Under the pieces are notes generated by a model. That model made no database searches and had not been told where the DNA came from. It worked only from the letters and a program-made list of their open reading frames with translations. Below are positions 16,499 to 25,962 of a stretch of 64,000 nt of DNA, in pieces (within the stretch, counting starts at the first letter, position 1; every line of letters begins with the position of its first letter). The DNA comes from Parasedimentitalea huanghaiensis (GTDB lineage Bacteria > Pseudomonadota > Alphaproteobacteria > Rhodobacterales > Rhodobacteraceae). The DNA is taken from contig NZ_WQLV01000001.1 in assembly GCF_009753675.1 (NCBI RefSeq), positions 186,001 to 250,000 of the forward strand. Reading direction: 5' to 3'. A program made the translations under genes and the position numbers.

Positions 16499-18640
16499 CT
16501 AAGCGACCTGAGACCAATCATCATCTGATGAGAAGGCCGTTTCCTCCGAAACCGAAAATTGAGATATTAGTTGGTTCAGCTCTCCGGCTTGATGTGACAA
16601 CTGAACGGACGCTGCAGTTGTTTCTTCGACCATACTCGCATTTTTCTGGGTAACTTGTTCTAGTTCGCCAACGGCGCCGTTGATGTCTGACAACTGGAGA
16701 GCCTGCTCTTTGACCACCTGCGCAATTTCCTCCATCAAACCAGAGATCTTGCTCACCTGATCGTTGACGTTGTCCATCGCGTTGCCTGCTTGGCCAACAA
16801 GATCAGCACCTCTGTCTACCAGCCCAGAGCTGCGGTTCGTCAGTTCGTCGATCTGCCCGACAGCATCTGTGCATCGCTGCGCAAGGACACGGACTTCGCT
16901 GGCTACAACTGCAAAACCACGCCCAGCTTCGCCTGCTCGAGCTGCTTCGACACCGGCATTGAGTGCAAGAAGGTTGGTTTGGAAAGCGATGTCCTCAATC
17001 ACTTTGGTAATCGCTGAAATGTCGCTAGAGGAAGTCCGTATTTCCTCCATGGCTTCCACTGTATCGTTCACAACTGTGTTGCACTTGGCCACATCTGCAC
17101 GAGCATTTTGGGCAATTTTTTCCACTTCATCGGCATTCTCAGCTGATTGGCGAACGCTTTGCGTCAGCTCATTCATAGCAGACGTGGTTTGCTCCAGCGC
17201 GTTGGCCTGAGACTCTGTTCGCTGTGCAAGACTGGTTGTGTTGGTCGAGATGGCTTGAGTGCCCTTACCAACAGTGGTTGCCAGTTGGCTGACCGACATG
17301 ACGGCCGTTTCTAAGGCTTGAGCAGAATCATTGAAATCCAACCGAAGCGTTTTGAAATCTTCGGGGAAGTCTTCCTCAATCCGATATGTCAGCATCTTTC
17401 TGTTCAAACTGGATAGCGCTTTGCCCACTTGCTGCGCCATCCAAGTTTGATCACGACGCGTTTTTTCCATTTCAGCGTCGGCAGTACGTTTCTCCAAGGC
17501 ACCTTCGCGCAGGACCACAACGCTGCGCGCCATCGAACCCAACTGGTCTTTACGGTTGGCGCCTGGAATTTCGATATCTAAGTTTGAATCGCCAAGTTCT
17601 TTGAGCGCTTTGTTCAGTCCTGATAGGCCCTGACTGATATCTCGGGCGACCAATATGGAGAGGGTTAGGATGATCGCTACAAGCGCGCTCAACCCAGTAA
17701 GGTTATGAATGAAGCCATTTCGATTGCCATCATCAAAGGCTTGCATGTCTGTGCGCATTTGCAAGATCAACGCGTTTTCCATCTCTTTCATTGCAGCAAG
17801 GGCCGCGGTCGCTGTTTCGAACCAGATTTCTTGTGTGATCGATTTGATTTCTGATTTGTTGCGAGCCAGAATATTGTTTCTGATTGTCATCATGTTCTGG
17901 TAGTCTTCATTTTCCAGAAGGATCTTTAATTGTTCATAGGCTTGTCCCGATGCAATGCTCTGGAAACTGCGGAAACGTTCCTGGGTGCGTTGTGCCGCAA
18001 TAGCCAGCTTTCGCACTCTTTTCGGGGTCCAAACTGCGGAAAAGCCGAGCGATCCAACAGCGCGTTCCAGCCCAATTGAGTCTTTTGAAAGTACGAATAT
18101 CGACATCGCCATTCCTTGCTCAGCGATGTTTTTGTCGTCAATGGTCAAGGCTGCTGCCAGTCCGATATCCACAAGATTGCTGTTGAGATTGGTATAGAAG
18201 CTCACCATGTCAGGGACGGTAACATCTTGCTCGTCAACGCTTTGTCGAACCACGTCCAATTGACCAATGGAGGCAACTACTTGGTCGACTTTGCCAAGTG
18301 TTTCGTCATGTAGTGTGCTTGTATCTACTTCCGATAGGACACTCTTGAACGATTGCGCCAGTTCGGTGTTTGCCGCTCGGATCTCTGACAATTCGGGAGA
18401 AGCGCTGGTGTCGTCGTTGGCGATGTAGGTCGCACTCATCCCACGCTCAGTTTGCAATCCATGAACAAGGTTACTCATGGTTTCAACAAGTTCACCCGTT
18501 ACCTCAGTGTTGATCTGGGCACGTTCATACAGGTCAAGAAGTCTGGAAACTGCAAACACAACGATCAGTATCATCGGGATAGCAACAAGCATCGCTATTC
18601 GAGTGCTAATCGGAAGCCTATGTAGAATATAGGTTGCCAT
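16499..18640 (-). CDS. Methyl-accepting chemotaxis protein with NIT-type sensor domain
   Basis: The 713-residue product has a transmembrane helix at about residues 14-34 and a large alpha-helical periplasmic region. That region resembles the nitrate/nitrite-sensing NIT domain ([18 protein letters not shown]). A second membrane helix lies near 314-335, followed by HAMP, a second linker helix and a C-terminal MCP signalling domain with the hairpin tip [20 protein letters not shown]. It should signal through CheA and CheW. No other chemotaxis gene is in the window, so it is an orphan receptor. A GAGGAG site precedes the start. The ligand may be nitrate or nitrite but this is not proved by the fold. 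Confidence 0.85.
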   Translation of the reverse strand: MATYILHRLPISTRIAMLVAIPMILIVVFAVSRLLDLYERAQINTEVTGELVETMSNLVHGLQTERGMSATYIANDDTSASPELSEIRAANTELAQSFKSVLSEVDTSTLHDETLGKVDQVVASIGQLDVVRQSVDEQDVTVPDMVSFYTNLNSNLVDIGLAAALTIDDKNIAEQGMAMSIFVLSKDSIGLERAVGSLGFSAVWTPKRVRKLAIAAQRTQERFRSFQSIASGQAYEQLKILLENEDYQNMMTIRNNILARNKSEIKSITQEIWFETATAALAAMKEMENALILQMRTDMQAFDDGNRNGFIHNLTGLSALVAIILTLSILVARDISQGLSGLNKALKELGDSNLDIEIPGANRKDQLGSMARSVVVLREGALEKRTADAEMEKTRRDQTWMAQQVGKALSSLNRKMLTYRIEEDFPEDFKTLRLDFNDSAQALETAVMSVSQLATTVGKGTQAISTNTTSLAQRTESQANALEQTTSAMNELTQSVRQSAENADEVEKIAQNARADVAKCNTVVNDTVEAMEEIRTSSSDISAITKVIEDIAFQTNLLALNAGVEAARAGEAGRGFAVVASEVRVLAQRCTDAVGQIDELTNRSSGLVDRGADLVGQAGNAMDNVNDQVSKISGLMEEIAQVVKEQALQLSDINGAVGELEQVTQKNASMVEETTAASVQLSHQAGELNQLISQFSVSEETAFSSDDDWSQVA

Positions 18641-18931
18641 GAAACTGATCTCCTCACTTCAGACGTTAGCTCTGGTATGAAATTCCATATTTAAGATCAG
18701 GTTTATTTTTGGAGATTTGACTTGGCCTTTGCATTGAGTTCACGAACAAAGAAGATCGAAATTGATACAGTGTCTGCATATGCGGCGTGCTGGCGCAATT
18801 TGAGATTGCAGTTTTTGTTCAGATAAACAGGGAGGGGTTGAACTAGCCCCAAGCTCAGCATCGCTGGTTGTGGGTTACAGAATTCCTGACTTGTGTGGTC
18901 TGTCGGTAAGCGTCCCAATGTAGACCACAGC
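18641..18931. other. Intergenic region upstream of the chemoreceptor gene
   Basis: About 290 bases between the ssb terminator and the chemoreceptor start. It presumably holds the chemoreceptor promoter. No open frame with a ribosome-binding site, repeat or strong hairpin is evident. Confidence 0.4.
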
Positions 18932-18959
18932 AAAAAGGGCCGACAAATGCCAGCCCTTT
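18932..18959 (-). terminator. Intrinsic terminator of ssb
   Basis: On the minus strand AAAGGGC (18959-18953) pairs with GCCCTTT (18940-18934) and is followed by a T run to 18932. It lies about 50 bases after the ssb stop codon. Confidence 0.8.
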
Positions 18960-19009
18960 GTATTTATTGGTAAAGTCGAACAGATTTTACCGATGTTATT
19001 TGGTCAATT

Positions 19010-19537
19010 TCAGAACGGGATCTCGTCGTCATCTATGCTGTGAGACGGCCCAGATTGCTGGCCACCGCCAAACCCACCACCGCCACTCTTTGGTCCACTA
19101 TCGTAGCCGCCGCCCTGGGGGCCGCTGTCATAGTTGCCACCGCCGCCGCCATAATTGCCGCCGCCTTCGCCACCACCGCCTTCGCCACGTCCATCAAGCA
19201 TGGTCAGAGTTGAACCAAACCCTTGCAGCACGACTTCGGTCGAGTATCGGTCCTGACCAGATTGGTCCTGCCACTTACGCGTTTGCAGCTGACCTTCGAT
19301 ATAAACTTTCGAACCTTTGCGCAGAAACTGTTCTGCAACACGAACAAGCCCTTCGCTGAAAATCGCTACGGAGTGCCATTCGGTTTTTTCACGACGCTCG
19401 CCAGTATTTCGGTCTTTCCAGTTTTCCGATGTAGCAATGCGCAGGTTGCAAACCTTGCCGCCGTTTTGAAAGCTGCGCACTTCAGGGTCGCGGCCCAGGT
19501 TGCCGATGAGAATGACTTTGTTGACTGAGCCGGCCAT
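19010..19537 (-). CDS. ssb: Single-stranded DNA-binding protein
   Basis: The 175-residue product starts [19 protein letters not shown], the standard SSB opening. It has an OB-fold to about residue 112 and a glycine-rich flexible linker with NYGGGG and YDSGP repeats. It ends with the acidic tip DDDEIPF, which binds partner proteins such as RecG, PriA and Pol III chi. The start at 19537 is chosen over an open extension to 19588. SSB coats single-stranded DNA in replication, repair and recombination. I looked for an SOS box upstream and saw none. Confidence 0.94.
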   Translation of the reverse strand: MAGSVNKVILIGNLGRDPEVRSFQNGGKVCNLRIATSENWKDRNTGERREKTEWHSVAIFSEGLVRVAEQFLRKGSKVYIEGQLQTRKWQDQSGQDRYSTEVVLQGFGSTLTMLDGRGEGGGGEGGGNYGGGGGNYDSGPQGGGYDSGPKSGGGGFGGGQQSGPSHSIDDDEIPF

Positions 19538-19778
19538 GAGAGACGTGTCCTTGTTGCTGTATACTTGTTTGCGCGAATCTGGTCGCACCTCTTGTTGGCC
19601 ACAGTATAGGCCGAGTGTCGGTGATAAAAGCAGACATCTGTGGATGAACGCCCCAAAACTTACGGTGCCAGGACCACGGTGTACGTTGGCACAAGCGAGG
19701 ATTTGCCGGTGCGCTTTTCATTTAAGGTGAATTCTATATATTGCGCTCAAGAAACGTGGGCGGGGCAGGTAGAGATTA

Positions 19779-20363
19779 ATGCGCAAACTGGCTGTTGGTA
19801 TGGTGATCGCGTCTTTGTCGGTTGGACAAGGCGCCAGTGCTGATATTTTTAGTACCAAGAGCCAAAGAAATCTCTTTGCCTCCCATGCGAGAGTTCTCGA
19901 TGGTCGTGCAGCAAGCCAATATAGCAACTCGGTACGCCTGCAACCTCCCAGCATCAACACTCCGACCAAATGGGGTAGCTTGCCATATGAGGGGAAATAC
20001 CGGGGGGAATACTTGGAAATGGCTCGGGAGGCGGCGCGCCAGCACGACATACCCGAAGACTTGTTTCTGCGGCTGGTTCAACAAGAGAGCAATTGGAACC
20101 CCAATGCGAAGTCCCATAAAGGTGCAATTGGACTTGCGCAGTTGATGCCGGCGACGGCGCGTGCACTTGGGGTCGATCCTGAAAAGCCAAAACAAAACCT
20201 CGAAGGAGGTGCGCGCTACTTGGCGCGCCAGTATCAGAAATTTGGGTCATGGAAGTTGGCATTGGCGGCTTACAACGCAGGCCCAAAAGCGGTTGAAAAA
20301 TATGGCGGAATCCCCCCTTATCGAGAGACCCAGAACTACGTGAAAAAAATCTGGGGCAGCTGA
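19779..20363 (+). CDS. Periplasmic lytic transglycosylase (SLT domain)
   Basis: The 194-residue product has an N-terminal signal-like segment ([18 protein letters not shown]) and a C-terminal SLT domain from about residue 75. The catalytic glutamate is E103 in QQESNWNP, and the family signatures [10 protein letters not shown] and [10 protein letters not shown] follow. It should cleave peptidoglycan glycan strands to anhydro-muropeptides in the periplasm. It is short, so it is a stand-alone SLT domain and not a full Slt70. It faces the ssb gene divergently across about 240 bases. No operon partner is obvious; the next gene starts 130 bases on, behind its own control region. Confidence 0.86.
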   Translation: MRKLAVGMVIASLSVGQGASADIFSTKSQRNLFASHARVLDGRAASQYSNSVRLQPPSINTPTKWGSLPYEGKYRGEYLEMAREAARQHDIPEDLFLRLVQQESNWNPNAKSHKGAIGLAQLMPATARALGVDPEKPKQNLEGGARYLARQYQKFGSWKLALAAYNAGPKAVEKYGGIPPYRETQNYVKKIWGS

Positions 20364-20387
20364 GAGGCCTGCTTGCTCCGATTTACT

Positions 20388-20425
20388 TTAACTTTGCCTT
20401 AAGCTTGCCTTAATGCTTCGTTAAC
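20388..20425 (+). promoter_or_regulatory. Array of four CtrA half-sites (TTAA-N7-TTAA-N7-TTAA-N7-TTAAC)
   Basis: TTAA occurs at 20388, 20399, 20410 and 20421, each exactly 11 bases apart, the last followed by C. Each neighbouring pair matches the alphaproteobacterial CtrA box TTAA-N7-TTAA(C). The array ends 68 bases before the TTG start at 20493, a normal position for promoter control. CtrA itself is encoded in this window at 46822. Confidence 0.75.
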
Positions 20426-20492
20426 ACCGCCTGGAAGTCTTTAGCCCACCTTATTTTCGGTTGAGATTGCCACGAGTTTTGGAGGAAGTGCC

Positions 20493-20867
20493 TTGATTAC
20501 CAATAATTTTGATCGACGTTTGAATCGTATTCAGTGGCAGCCCAGCGCGGTTCCAACACCTGAGATTGTGGATGGCATTCTCAATGTGCGACCGATGCCG
20601 GACCTGCGAGGAGCCGCACTCACATTGTTTGGCGCTATTTTGGGTATTTTGATCGGTGTTGGATTAAAGGGCATGGTAATACCTGATACTACTTGGGGAC
20701 CAAACAGCGGCCTAATAGGAGCGATTGTTGGAACGCTCTCGCTCGCCGGACTTGGCTTATCGGTGCCGTTGGCAGCTTTAGGCGCCTACTGGCATAAGCG
20801 CCGCCCCAGGCTGCTACAATTTTCGTCGATGAATCTCCTGATGATCGTGGTGATTCTTCTAAGCTAG
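20493..20867 (+). CDS. Small membrane protein of unknown function, possible CtrA target
   Basis: I do not recognise the family. The 124-residue product begins at a TTG codon with a strong GGAGGAAG site six bases upstream. A soluble N-terminal stretch of about 40 residues is followed by three hydrophobic segments, at about 42-62, 72-97 and 110-124, separated by a YWHKRRPR basic turn. It is probably an inner-membrane protein. The upstream array of four TTAA half-sites suggests control by CtrA. In Rhodobacterales CtrA governs motility, gene transfer agent and cyclic-di-GMP genes, but nothing in the sequence ties this protein to one of them. Confidence 0.7.
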   Translation: MITNNFDRRLNRIQWQPSAVPTPEIVDGILNVRPMPDLRGAALTLFGAILGILIGVGLKGMVIPDTTWGPNSGLIGAIVGTLSLAGLGLSVPLAALGAYWHKRRPRLLQFSSMNLLMIVVILLS

Positions 20868-20998
20868 GTGGGCGCTGGACGTCGGGGTGTAGGTACCGGT
20901 GAAATTACCTGAGAGATTTAATCAGGAATTGCGCTAGATCAATGTCTATCATATGTGTTCACGGCAATGGGATGTAGCCCCCAAGGACACGGATTAAA

Positions 20999-22123
20999 AT
21001 GAAGATATTCCCCCTCGTTTTTGGCCTGAGTACTACGCTTTGTAGTGGCGCTTTGGCCGAGCCGATGAACACTTTGACCGAACTAGGTCAGGCGTTGTTT
21101 TTTGATGAGAACCTATCACTAAATCGAACCCAGTCCTGCGCTAGCTGTCATGATCCTGAAAATGGATTTGCGGATCCGAGACGCAGCGCCAATGGGGCTT
21201 ACTCGCTAGGCGGTGATGGAATTTCATTAGGTGACCGGAATGCGCCAAGTGCAGCTTATGCTGCATTTGTTCCAGATTTCCATCAAACCGCCGAGGGAAA
21301 CTGGGCAGGGGGTATGTTCTGGGATGGCCGTGCAGATGGATTGGAAGAACAAGCCGGCGGGCCACCTCTCAACCCAATTGAAATGGGGATGCCTGATAAG
21401 CGCTCTGTGGTTGGTCGCTTGACTGAAAATTCGGACTATGTGGCGGCCTTCCATTCGTTGTTTGGAGCGGAGATCTTTGAGCAAACAGATGTTGCATTCG
21501 ACGCTATGACGCAGGCAATCGCCAGTTTTGAACGAAGTGATGTATTTTCCCCTTTCGACAGTAAGTACGACCGTTTTTTGCGGGGAGAGGTGGAGCTAAC
21601 CAATCAGGAAGAGCTAGGTCGGTTGCTATTTTTTTCACAGCAGTTCACCAACTGTAATTTGTGTCATCAATTGAAGAGCAGCCCAATCGACCCGGCTGAA
21701 ACATTCAGCAACTACGAGTATCATAATATAGGCGTGCCGACGAATACTGCTGGGCGTGCTACCAACGGTGTTGAGCCTGGGACTATAGATCAGGGTTTGG
21801 GCAATAACCCGTTGGTGACAGAGCTTGCACACCAGGGTAAATTCAAGACCCCAACCCTTCGCAATGTTGCTGTGACGGGGCCTTACATGCATAACGGCGT
21901 GTTTCAGGATTTACGCACCGTTGTGTTGTTCTACAATCGCTACAACTCCCTTTCCGAGGCGCGTCAAGTTAACCCGGAAACTGGCCAGCCGTTTGCCATG
22001 CCTGAGGTTCCCCATAGTCTGTCGGTGAAAGAGCTGACCCACGGGCCGGCTTTGGATGACAAAAGAATAGATGCCTTGGTCGCTTTTTTGGAGACACTGA
22101 CTGATCGACGATCTGAACCCTAG
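20999..22123 (+). CDS. Periplasmic dihaem cytochrome c peroxidase (MauG/CcpA family)
   Basis: The 374-residue product has a Sec signal peptide (about residues 1-20, ending GALA) and two haem c attachment motifs, CASCH at C47-H51 and CNLCH at C219-H223. This is the build of bacterial dihaem peroxidases. CcpA members reduce hydrogen peroxide with electrons from cytochrome c; MauG members oxidise protein substrates. The sequence alone does not settle which. KTPTLRNVAVTGPYMHNG is typical of the CCP/MauG family. It needs periplasmic haem attachment. It stands alone, with 130 bases before it and 200 after. Confidence 0.85.
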   Translation: MKIFPLVFGLSTTLCSGALAEPMNTLTELGQALFFDENLSLNRTQSCASCHDPENGFADPRRSANGAYSLGGDGISLGDRNAPSAAYAAFVPDFHQTAEGNWAGGMFWDGRADGLEEQAGGPPLNPIEMGMPDKRSVVGRLTENSDYVAAFHSLFGAEIFEQTDVAFDAMTQAIASFERSDVFSPFDSKYDRFLRGEVELTNQEELGRLLFFSQQFTNCNLCHQLKSSPIDPAETFSNYEYHNIGVPTNTAGRATNGVEPGTIDQGLGNNPLVTELAHQGKFKTPTLRNVAVTGPYMHNGVFQDLRTVVLFYNRYNSLSEARQVNPETGQPFAMPEVPHSLSVKELTHGPALDDKRIDALVAFLETLTDRRSEP

Positions 22124-22286
22124 TTGGTGTGTGGTGAATTTGTGCGGCTGGAAACGTATTTTATCGTTTCGGGAAGCTGTCTATGCCCTGAAAGAGGCGA
22201 CATTTTGTGTCTTGGGGACGGGCTGCGTCAAGAGATTACAGTTTACCAACAATTCACCTTAACTATCTAAATTGACCGTTATCACT

Positions 22287-22300
22287 GGTTCGTTCGAACC
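22287..22300. promoter_or_regulatory. Perfect short palindrome upstream of the sulfotransferase gene
   Basis: GGTTCG and CGAACC flank two T bases, 24 bases before the ATG at 22324. The position fits an operator or a small RNA hairpin in the leader; no regulator can be named. Confidence 0.35.
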
Positions 22301-22323
22301 TTCAACGTCGGTTTGGATATCCT

Positions 22324-23760
22324 ATGTCACTCATGCAGAACATTCAGCTTCCTAACGTTTCCGAGATCGCACCCAGCGGAATAGAGCGCTTTGCAAAAAT
22401 AGATGAACTAATCGCGGAACGTGAGTTCCCTCTTGCACTTCCGATGTTGCTAAAGATGTTGCAAATTGACGCCAAATGCGTTGATACGCTGAACCGCGCT
22501 GCGATTTGTTATTTCGAACTTGGGGATGCCGCGACAGCACTGGCCTTGCTTCAGTTTATTACCGAAAACTGGCCGAAAAAGTCAATTTATTGGGGTAAAC
22601 TGGCGGAAATGCGTCAGTTTACTGGTGACATCGATGGGGCAATTGCCAACTACAAGCAGGCGATCAAAGTTGATTCCAACAACGTTTTGGCTATTTTCAA
22701 GCTAAATCACTTGGAACCGTTTAAACGGGAGTCCAAGCAGGTTTCCAGGCTTCGCAAACTGGACAAGGCAGGAAAACTTACTGGACGGGGGCAGGCGTTA
22801 GTATCCAGTACACTCGGACAGATTGAAGCCAAAAATGGTCGTCATCGCGCAGCATTTCGTCATTTTGCTCGCTCCAAAGCCGCCAAGACTGGTGAGTTTC
22901 CTTTGGAGGATCTAAATAACCAAATTGACGCGCAAATTTCGGACTTTCAACCTAGCAATGGAAAGCCTGTCACTGAGGGTGAACCTCGGATGATTTTTGT
23001 CTGTGGTCTCCCACGTTCAGGAACAACCTTGGTGGAGAATATTCTAAGCAGCCACTCGGATGTCGGCTCCATTGGAGAAAGCTTTGCATTGTCGCAAACT
23101 GTGACTGCAATTGGTAAGCGGCTGACCCCCGGTCAAAACAGGTGGCAGTGGTTGAAAAGTCGGACCGACGATGAAATTGCTATTCTAAGAGAATACTTCC
23201 ATCGGGTCGCGCTCAAGGGATTGCCAAATGAGCACGGGGTGATCGTCGACAAGATGCCGCTCAACTGCCTCGATATTGGGGTTGCACAGATGTTGCTGCC
23301 GGATGCCAAGTTCATTTTCATGGTTCGTCATCCATTGGACGTAGGATTGTCTAACTTCATTACCAACTTTCAGGATGGAAACGCATTTTCCCAAAAGTTG
23401 TCTTGGATCGCCCAAATGACACATGAAGTGTACCGATCGGCTGATGATTATAGCGCAAAACTGGCTGGGGCCATGCGTATGCAATCCTTTCGTGCACTCG
23501 TTGAAAACCCCGAAGAGCAAATTCGCAGAATGCTCGAACATACGGGGCTGCCTTGGCAGGATTCCTGCATGCACCCTGAACGGGGGGAGTCTGTTGTCCG
23601 CACCGCTTCATCCCTGCAAATCCGCAAGGGTATAAACTCCAAGGGCCTTGGTAAGTGGAAGACCTACGAAGATCAGCTGCAACCACTGTTGACGGCTCTG
23701 GGAGGACAGGAGTGGCTTTCGCATTGGCAGACTATAGATGAAGCAGCTGCTTTCAGCTGA
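22324..23760 (+). CDS. TPR-repeat sulfotransferase
   Basis: The 478-residue product has an N-terminal half of helical TPR-like repeats (about residues 20-200, with AAICYFELGDAATAL and GDIDGAIANYKQAIKVD). A C-terminal sulfotransferase domain follows, opening with the PAPS 5'-phosphosulfate loop FVCGLPRSGTTLVE at about residue 224. A second motif, MVRHPLDVGLSNF, fits the 3'-phosphate-binding strand. It would move sulfate from PAPS to an unknown acceptor. TPR-sulfotransferases of this kind are frequent in marine alphaproteobacteria and resemble protein-tyrosine sulfotransferases. No signal peptide is visible. It converges on the ABC transporter operon with 27 bases between. Confidence 0.83.
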   Translation: MSLMQNIQLPNVSEIAPSGIERFAKIDELIAEREFPLALPMLLKMLQIDAKCVDTLNRAAICYFELGDAATALALLQFITENWPKKSIYWGKLAEMRQFTGDIDGAIANYKQAIKVDSNNVLAIFKLNHLEPFKRESKQVSRLRKLDKAGKLTGRGQALVSSTLGQIEAKNGRHRAAFRHFARSKAAKTGEFPLEDLNNQIDAQISDFQPSNGKPVTEGEPRMIFVCGLPRSGTTLVENILSSHSDVGSIGESFALSQTVTAIGKRLTPGQNRWQWLKSRTDDEIAILREYFHRVALKGLPNEHGVIVDKMPLNCLDIGVAQMLLPDAKFIFMVRHPLDVGLSNFITNFQDGNAFSQKLSWIAQMTHEVYRSADDYSAKLAGAMRMQSFRALVENPEEQIRRMLEHTGLPWQDSCMHPERGESVVRTASSLQIRKGINSKGLGKWKTYEDQLQPLLTALGGQEWLSHWQTIDEAAAFS

Positions 23761-23787
23761 TCAACCATACCCTGCCTCTTGCGCTGA

Positions 23788-25875
23788 CTACTCCGCTGCG
23801 ATTTTGATCACTGGTTCCATTCGGGCCAGTATCTCTTCGGTCAGATGGCATTTGATTTGATGCCCATTGGTCAGTTGCCTTACTGGCGGCACGTCTTGGT
23901 CACACAGTCCGTTTGGAACCTCATTCTTCCAACGACACCGGGTTTGAAATGGGCAACCTGATGGTGGGCTCATTGCAGATGGAATATCGCCTTCTAATAC
24001 AATGTGTCGTTTCTCGACTGATGTGTCCGCAATTGGCACTGCTGATAGTAGCGCTTCTGTATAAGGGTGATAGGGCGGAGAAAACACTTGGTCTGTATCA
24101 CCAATCTCAACAACATGTCCGAGATACATGACCATAACCCGGTCAGACAGATAGCGCACAATCGACAAGTCATGGCTGATGAACAGCAATGTGGTTTTCT
24201 CATTGCGCTGGATTTCCATCAGAAGATCAGTGACGGCGGCCTGCACTGATACATCCAGAGCAGAGACTGGCTCGTCCGCAACCACAATTCGTGCTCCACC
24301 AGCAAAGGCGCGCGCAATGCCAACTCGTTGCTTTTGGCCGCCAGAAAGTTGTCGAGGCATCCTGTCGGCAAAAGCACGCGGCAGTTTTACGAGATCCAGC
24401 AGCTCAAGCATACGTTGCTTGCGTGACGCGTCAGATTCTCCAATGCCAAAAATTTCCAGCGCACGGACAATTTGCCGCCCAACGCTCATGGATGGATTCA
24501 AAGTGTCAAAAGGGTTCTGGAACACCATTTGAATATCCGACACGGTGCCAGTGTTGCGCTGATCAATTGGGGTTTGTTCGATGTTGTTGCCATCCAGCAG
24601 AATTTCACCCTCTGTGGCTGTTTCCAAGCCCATCAGCACCTTGGCGAAGGTGGATTTGCCACAACCACTTTCTCCGACAATGGCGAGTGTTTCGGATTCT
24701 CGTGCTTCGAAACTCAAGGTTTCGTTCGCTTTTACAACTTTCTTATCACCACTACTAAACAGGGCGTTGGCGGAGACTTCGTAGTATTTTTTTAAGTTGT
24801 CGATTTTTAGAACGACTTTACCGATCTCGGCTTTTTCCTTTTTCTCGGGGACCGAAATCGGAGCTGACCAGTCGATTTCCTGAAACTTTACACAGCGGCT
24901 ATGGTGACGTTCATTTCCAGGGACTTCGCGCATCTGGATTTCCTGCGCATCACACCGGCCTTCTTCGAAGTAATCGCAGCGGGGGCCAAAGTTGCATCCA
25001 GTTGGTCGCTCGTGAGGTAAGGGAAAATTGCCCGGTATTGCAACAAGAGGATGAGCATTTTTGTCAGCGCCTGGAAGCGGAATAGAACGGAACAGCGCTT
25101 GGGTATACGGGTGCTGCATCTCATCGAACACCTCTTCAATCGACCCTCGTTCCACAGCCTCGCCAGAGTACATCACACAAAGCCGGTCACAGGTTTCTAG
25201 AATTAGGCCAAGGTTGTGACTGATGAAAAGCATCGAAGTGCCATACTTTTTGCCCAGATCACGAACTAGCTCAACCACCGCAGCTTCAACGGTTACATCT
25301 AGCGCTGTTGTTGGTTCATCAAGAATAAGCAGTGAGGGCTTGGACATAAGCGCCATAGCAATCACAATGCGCTGTTGTTGGCCTCCGGAAAGTTGATGTG
25401 GAAAGGAATTGAGCATCCGCTCCGGGTCAGGCAGGCGCACATCTGTCACAACTTCCAGCGCCCGTGCGTAAGCGACACTGCTACTTACTCCTTCATGAAT
25501 CATGGGCACTTCCATCAGCTGTTTGCCGATTTTCATGGCCGGGTTTAGCGATGCCATCGGCTCTTGATAGATCATTGCGATTTCGTTGCCACGGATGTCA
25601 CGCAGCTCGTCAGGGCTCATTTCGGCCAGGTCCTGACCTTTGAATTTAATTGAACCGCCTACAACCCGACCATTCTTGCCAAGATCCTGCATTACGCCCA
25701 GCGCCACTGTTGACTTGCCGCAGCCCGATTCCCCCACCAACCCCACTGCTTCGCCTGGCATGACGGAGACTGAAAAGTCCATTACCGCAGGAATTTCACG
25801 CAGTCGGGTAAAGAATGAAATCGAAAGTTTGTCGATCTCCAGAATGGGGCCGTCGTAGTCTGCCATCTTGTTCAT
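23788..25875 (-). CDS. Peptide-type ABC transporter, fused double ATPase
   Basis: The 695-residue product is two ABC ATPases in one chain, equivalent to DppD plus DppF. The first half has GESGCGKST and LSGGQQQR, the second GESGCGKST and LSGGQKQR, and each half ends with the cysteine-bearing oligopeptide-transporter C-terminal segment (GCNFGPRCDY, GCPFQTRCRW). It powers import with the two permeases and the binding protein encoded just upstream in the same direction. The start at 25875 has GGGAGAAG upstream; an ATG three codons later is also possible. The substrate could be peptides, opines or other small cations; it is not readable here. Confidence 0.88.
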   Translation of the reverse strand: MNKMADYDGPILEIDKLSISFFTRLREIPAVMDFSVSVMPGEAVGLVGESGCGKSTVALGVMQDLGKNGRVVGGSIKFKGQDLAEMSPDELRDIRGNEIAMIYQEPMASLNPAMKIGKQLMEVPMIHEGVSSSVAYARALEVVTDVRLPDPERMLNSFPHQLSGGQQQRIVIAMALMSKPSLLILDEPTTALDVTVEAAVVELVRDLGKKYGTSMLFISHNLGLILETCDRLCVMYSGEAVERGSIEEVFDEMQHPYTQALFRSIPLPGADKNAHPLVAIPGNFPLPHERPTGCNFGPRCDYFEEGRCDAQEIQMREVPGNERHHSRCVKFQEIDWSAPISVPEKKEKAEIGKVVLKIDNLKKYYEVSANALFSSGDKKVVKANETLSFEARESETLAIVGESGCGKSTFAKVLMGLETATEGEILLDGNNIEQTPIDQRNTGTVSDIQMVFQNPFDTLNPSMSVGRQIVRALEIFGIGESDASRKQRMLELLDLVKLPRAFADRMPRQLSGGQKQRVGIARAFAGGARIVVADEPVSALDVSVQAAVTDLLMEIQRNEKTTLLFISHDLSIVRYLSDRVMVMYLGHVVEIGDTDQVFSPPYHPYTEALLSAVPIADTSVEKRHIVLEGDIPSAMSPPSGCPFQTRCRWKNEVPNGLCDQDVPPVRQLTNGHQIKCHLTEEILARMEPVIKIAAE

Positions 25876-25962
25876 TTGTCTTCTCCCTGCCGATGTCTGG
25901 GAATATTGCATCCCCTCATCAGGCCAAAATAGTTTGGGGGTCTGGGGCTGTGGCCCCAGACA

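Noticed and set aside
19640-19843. A plus-strand frame overlapping the start of the lytic transglycosylase gene
   Set aside because: It overlaps a gene with a clear signal peptide and SLT domain in another frame, and lies in the promoter region between divergent genes.
22151-22170. GAAACG/CGTTTC hairpin after the dihaem peroxidase gene as a terminator
   Set aside because: Only six pairs, rich in A-T, with no T run after it.
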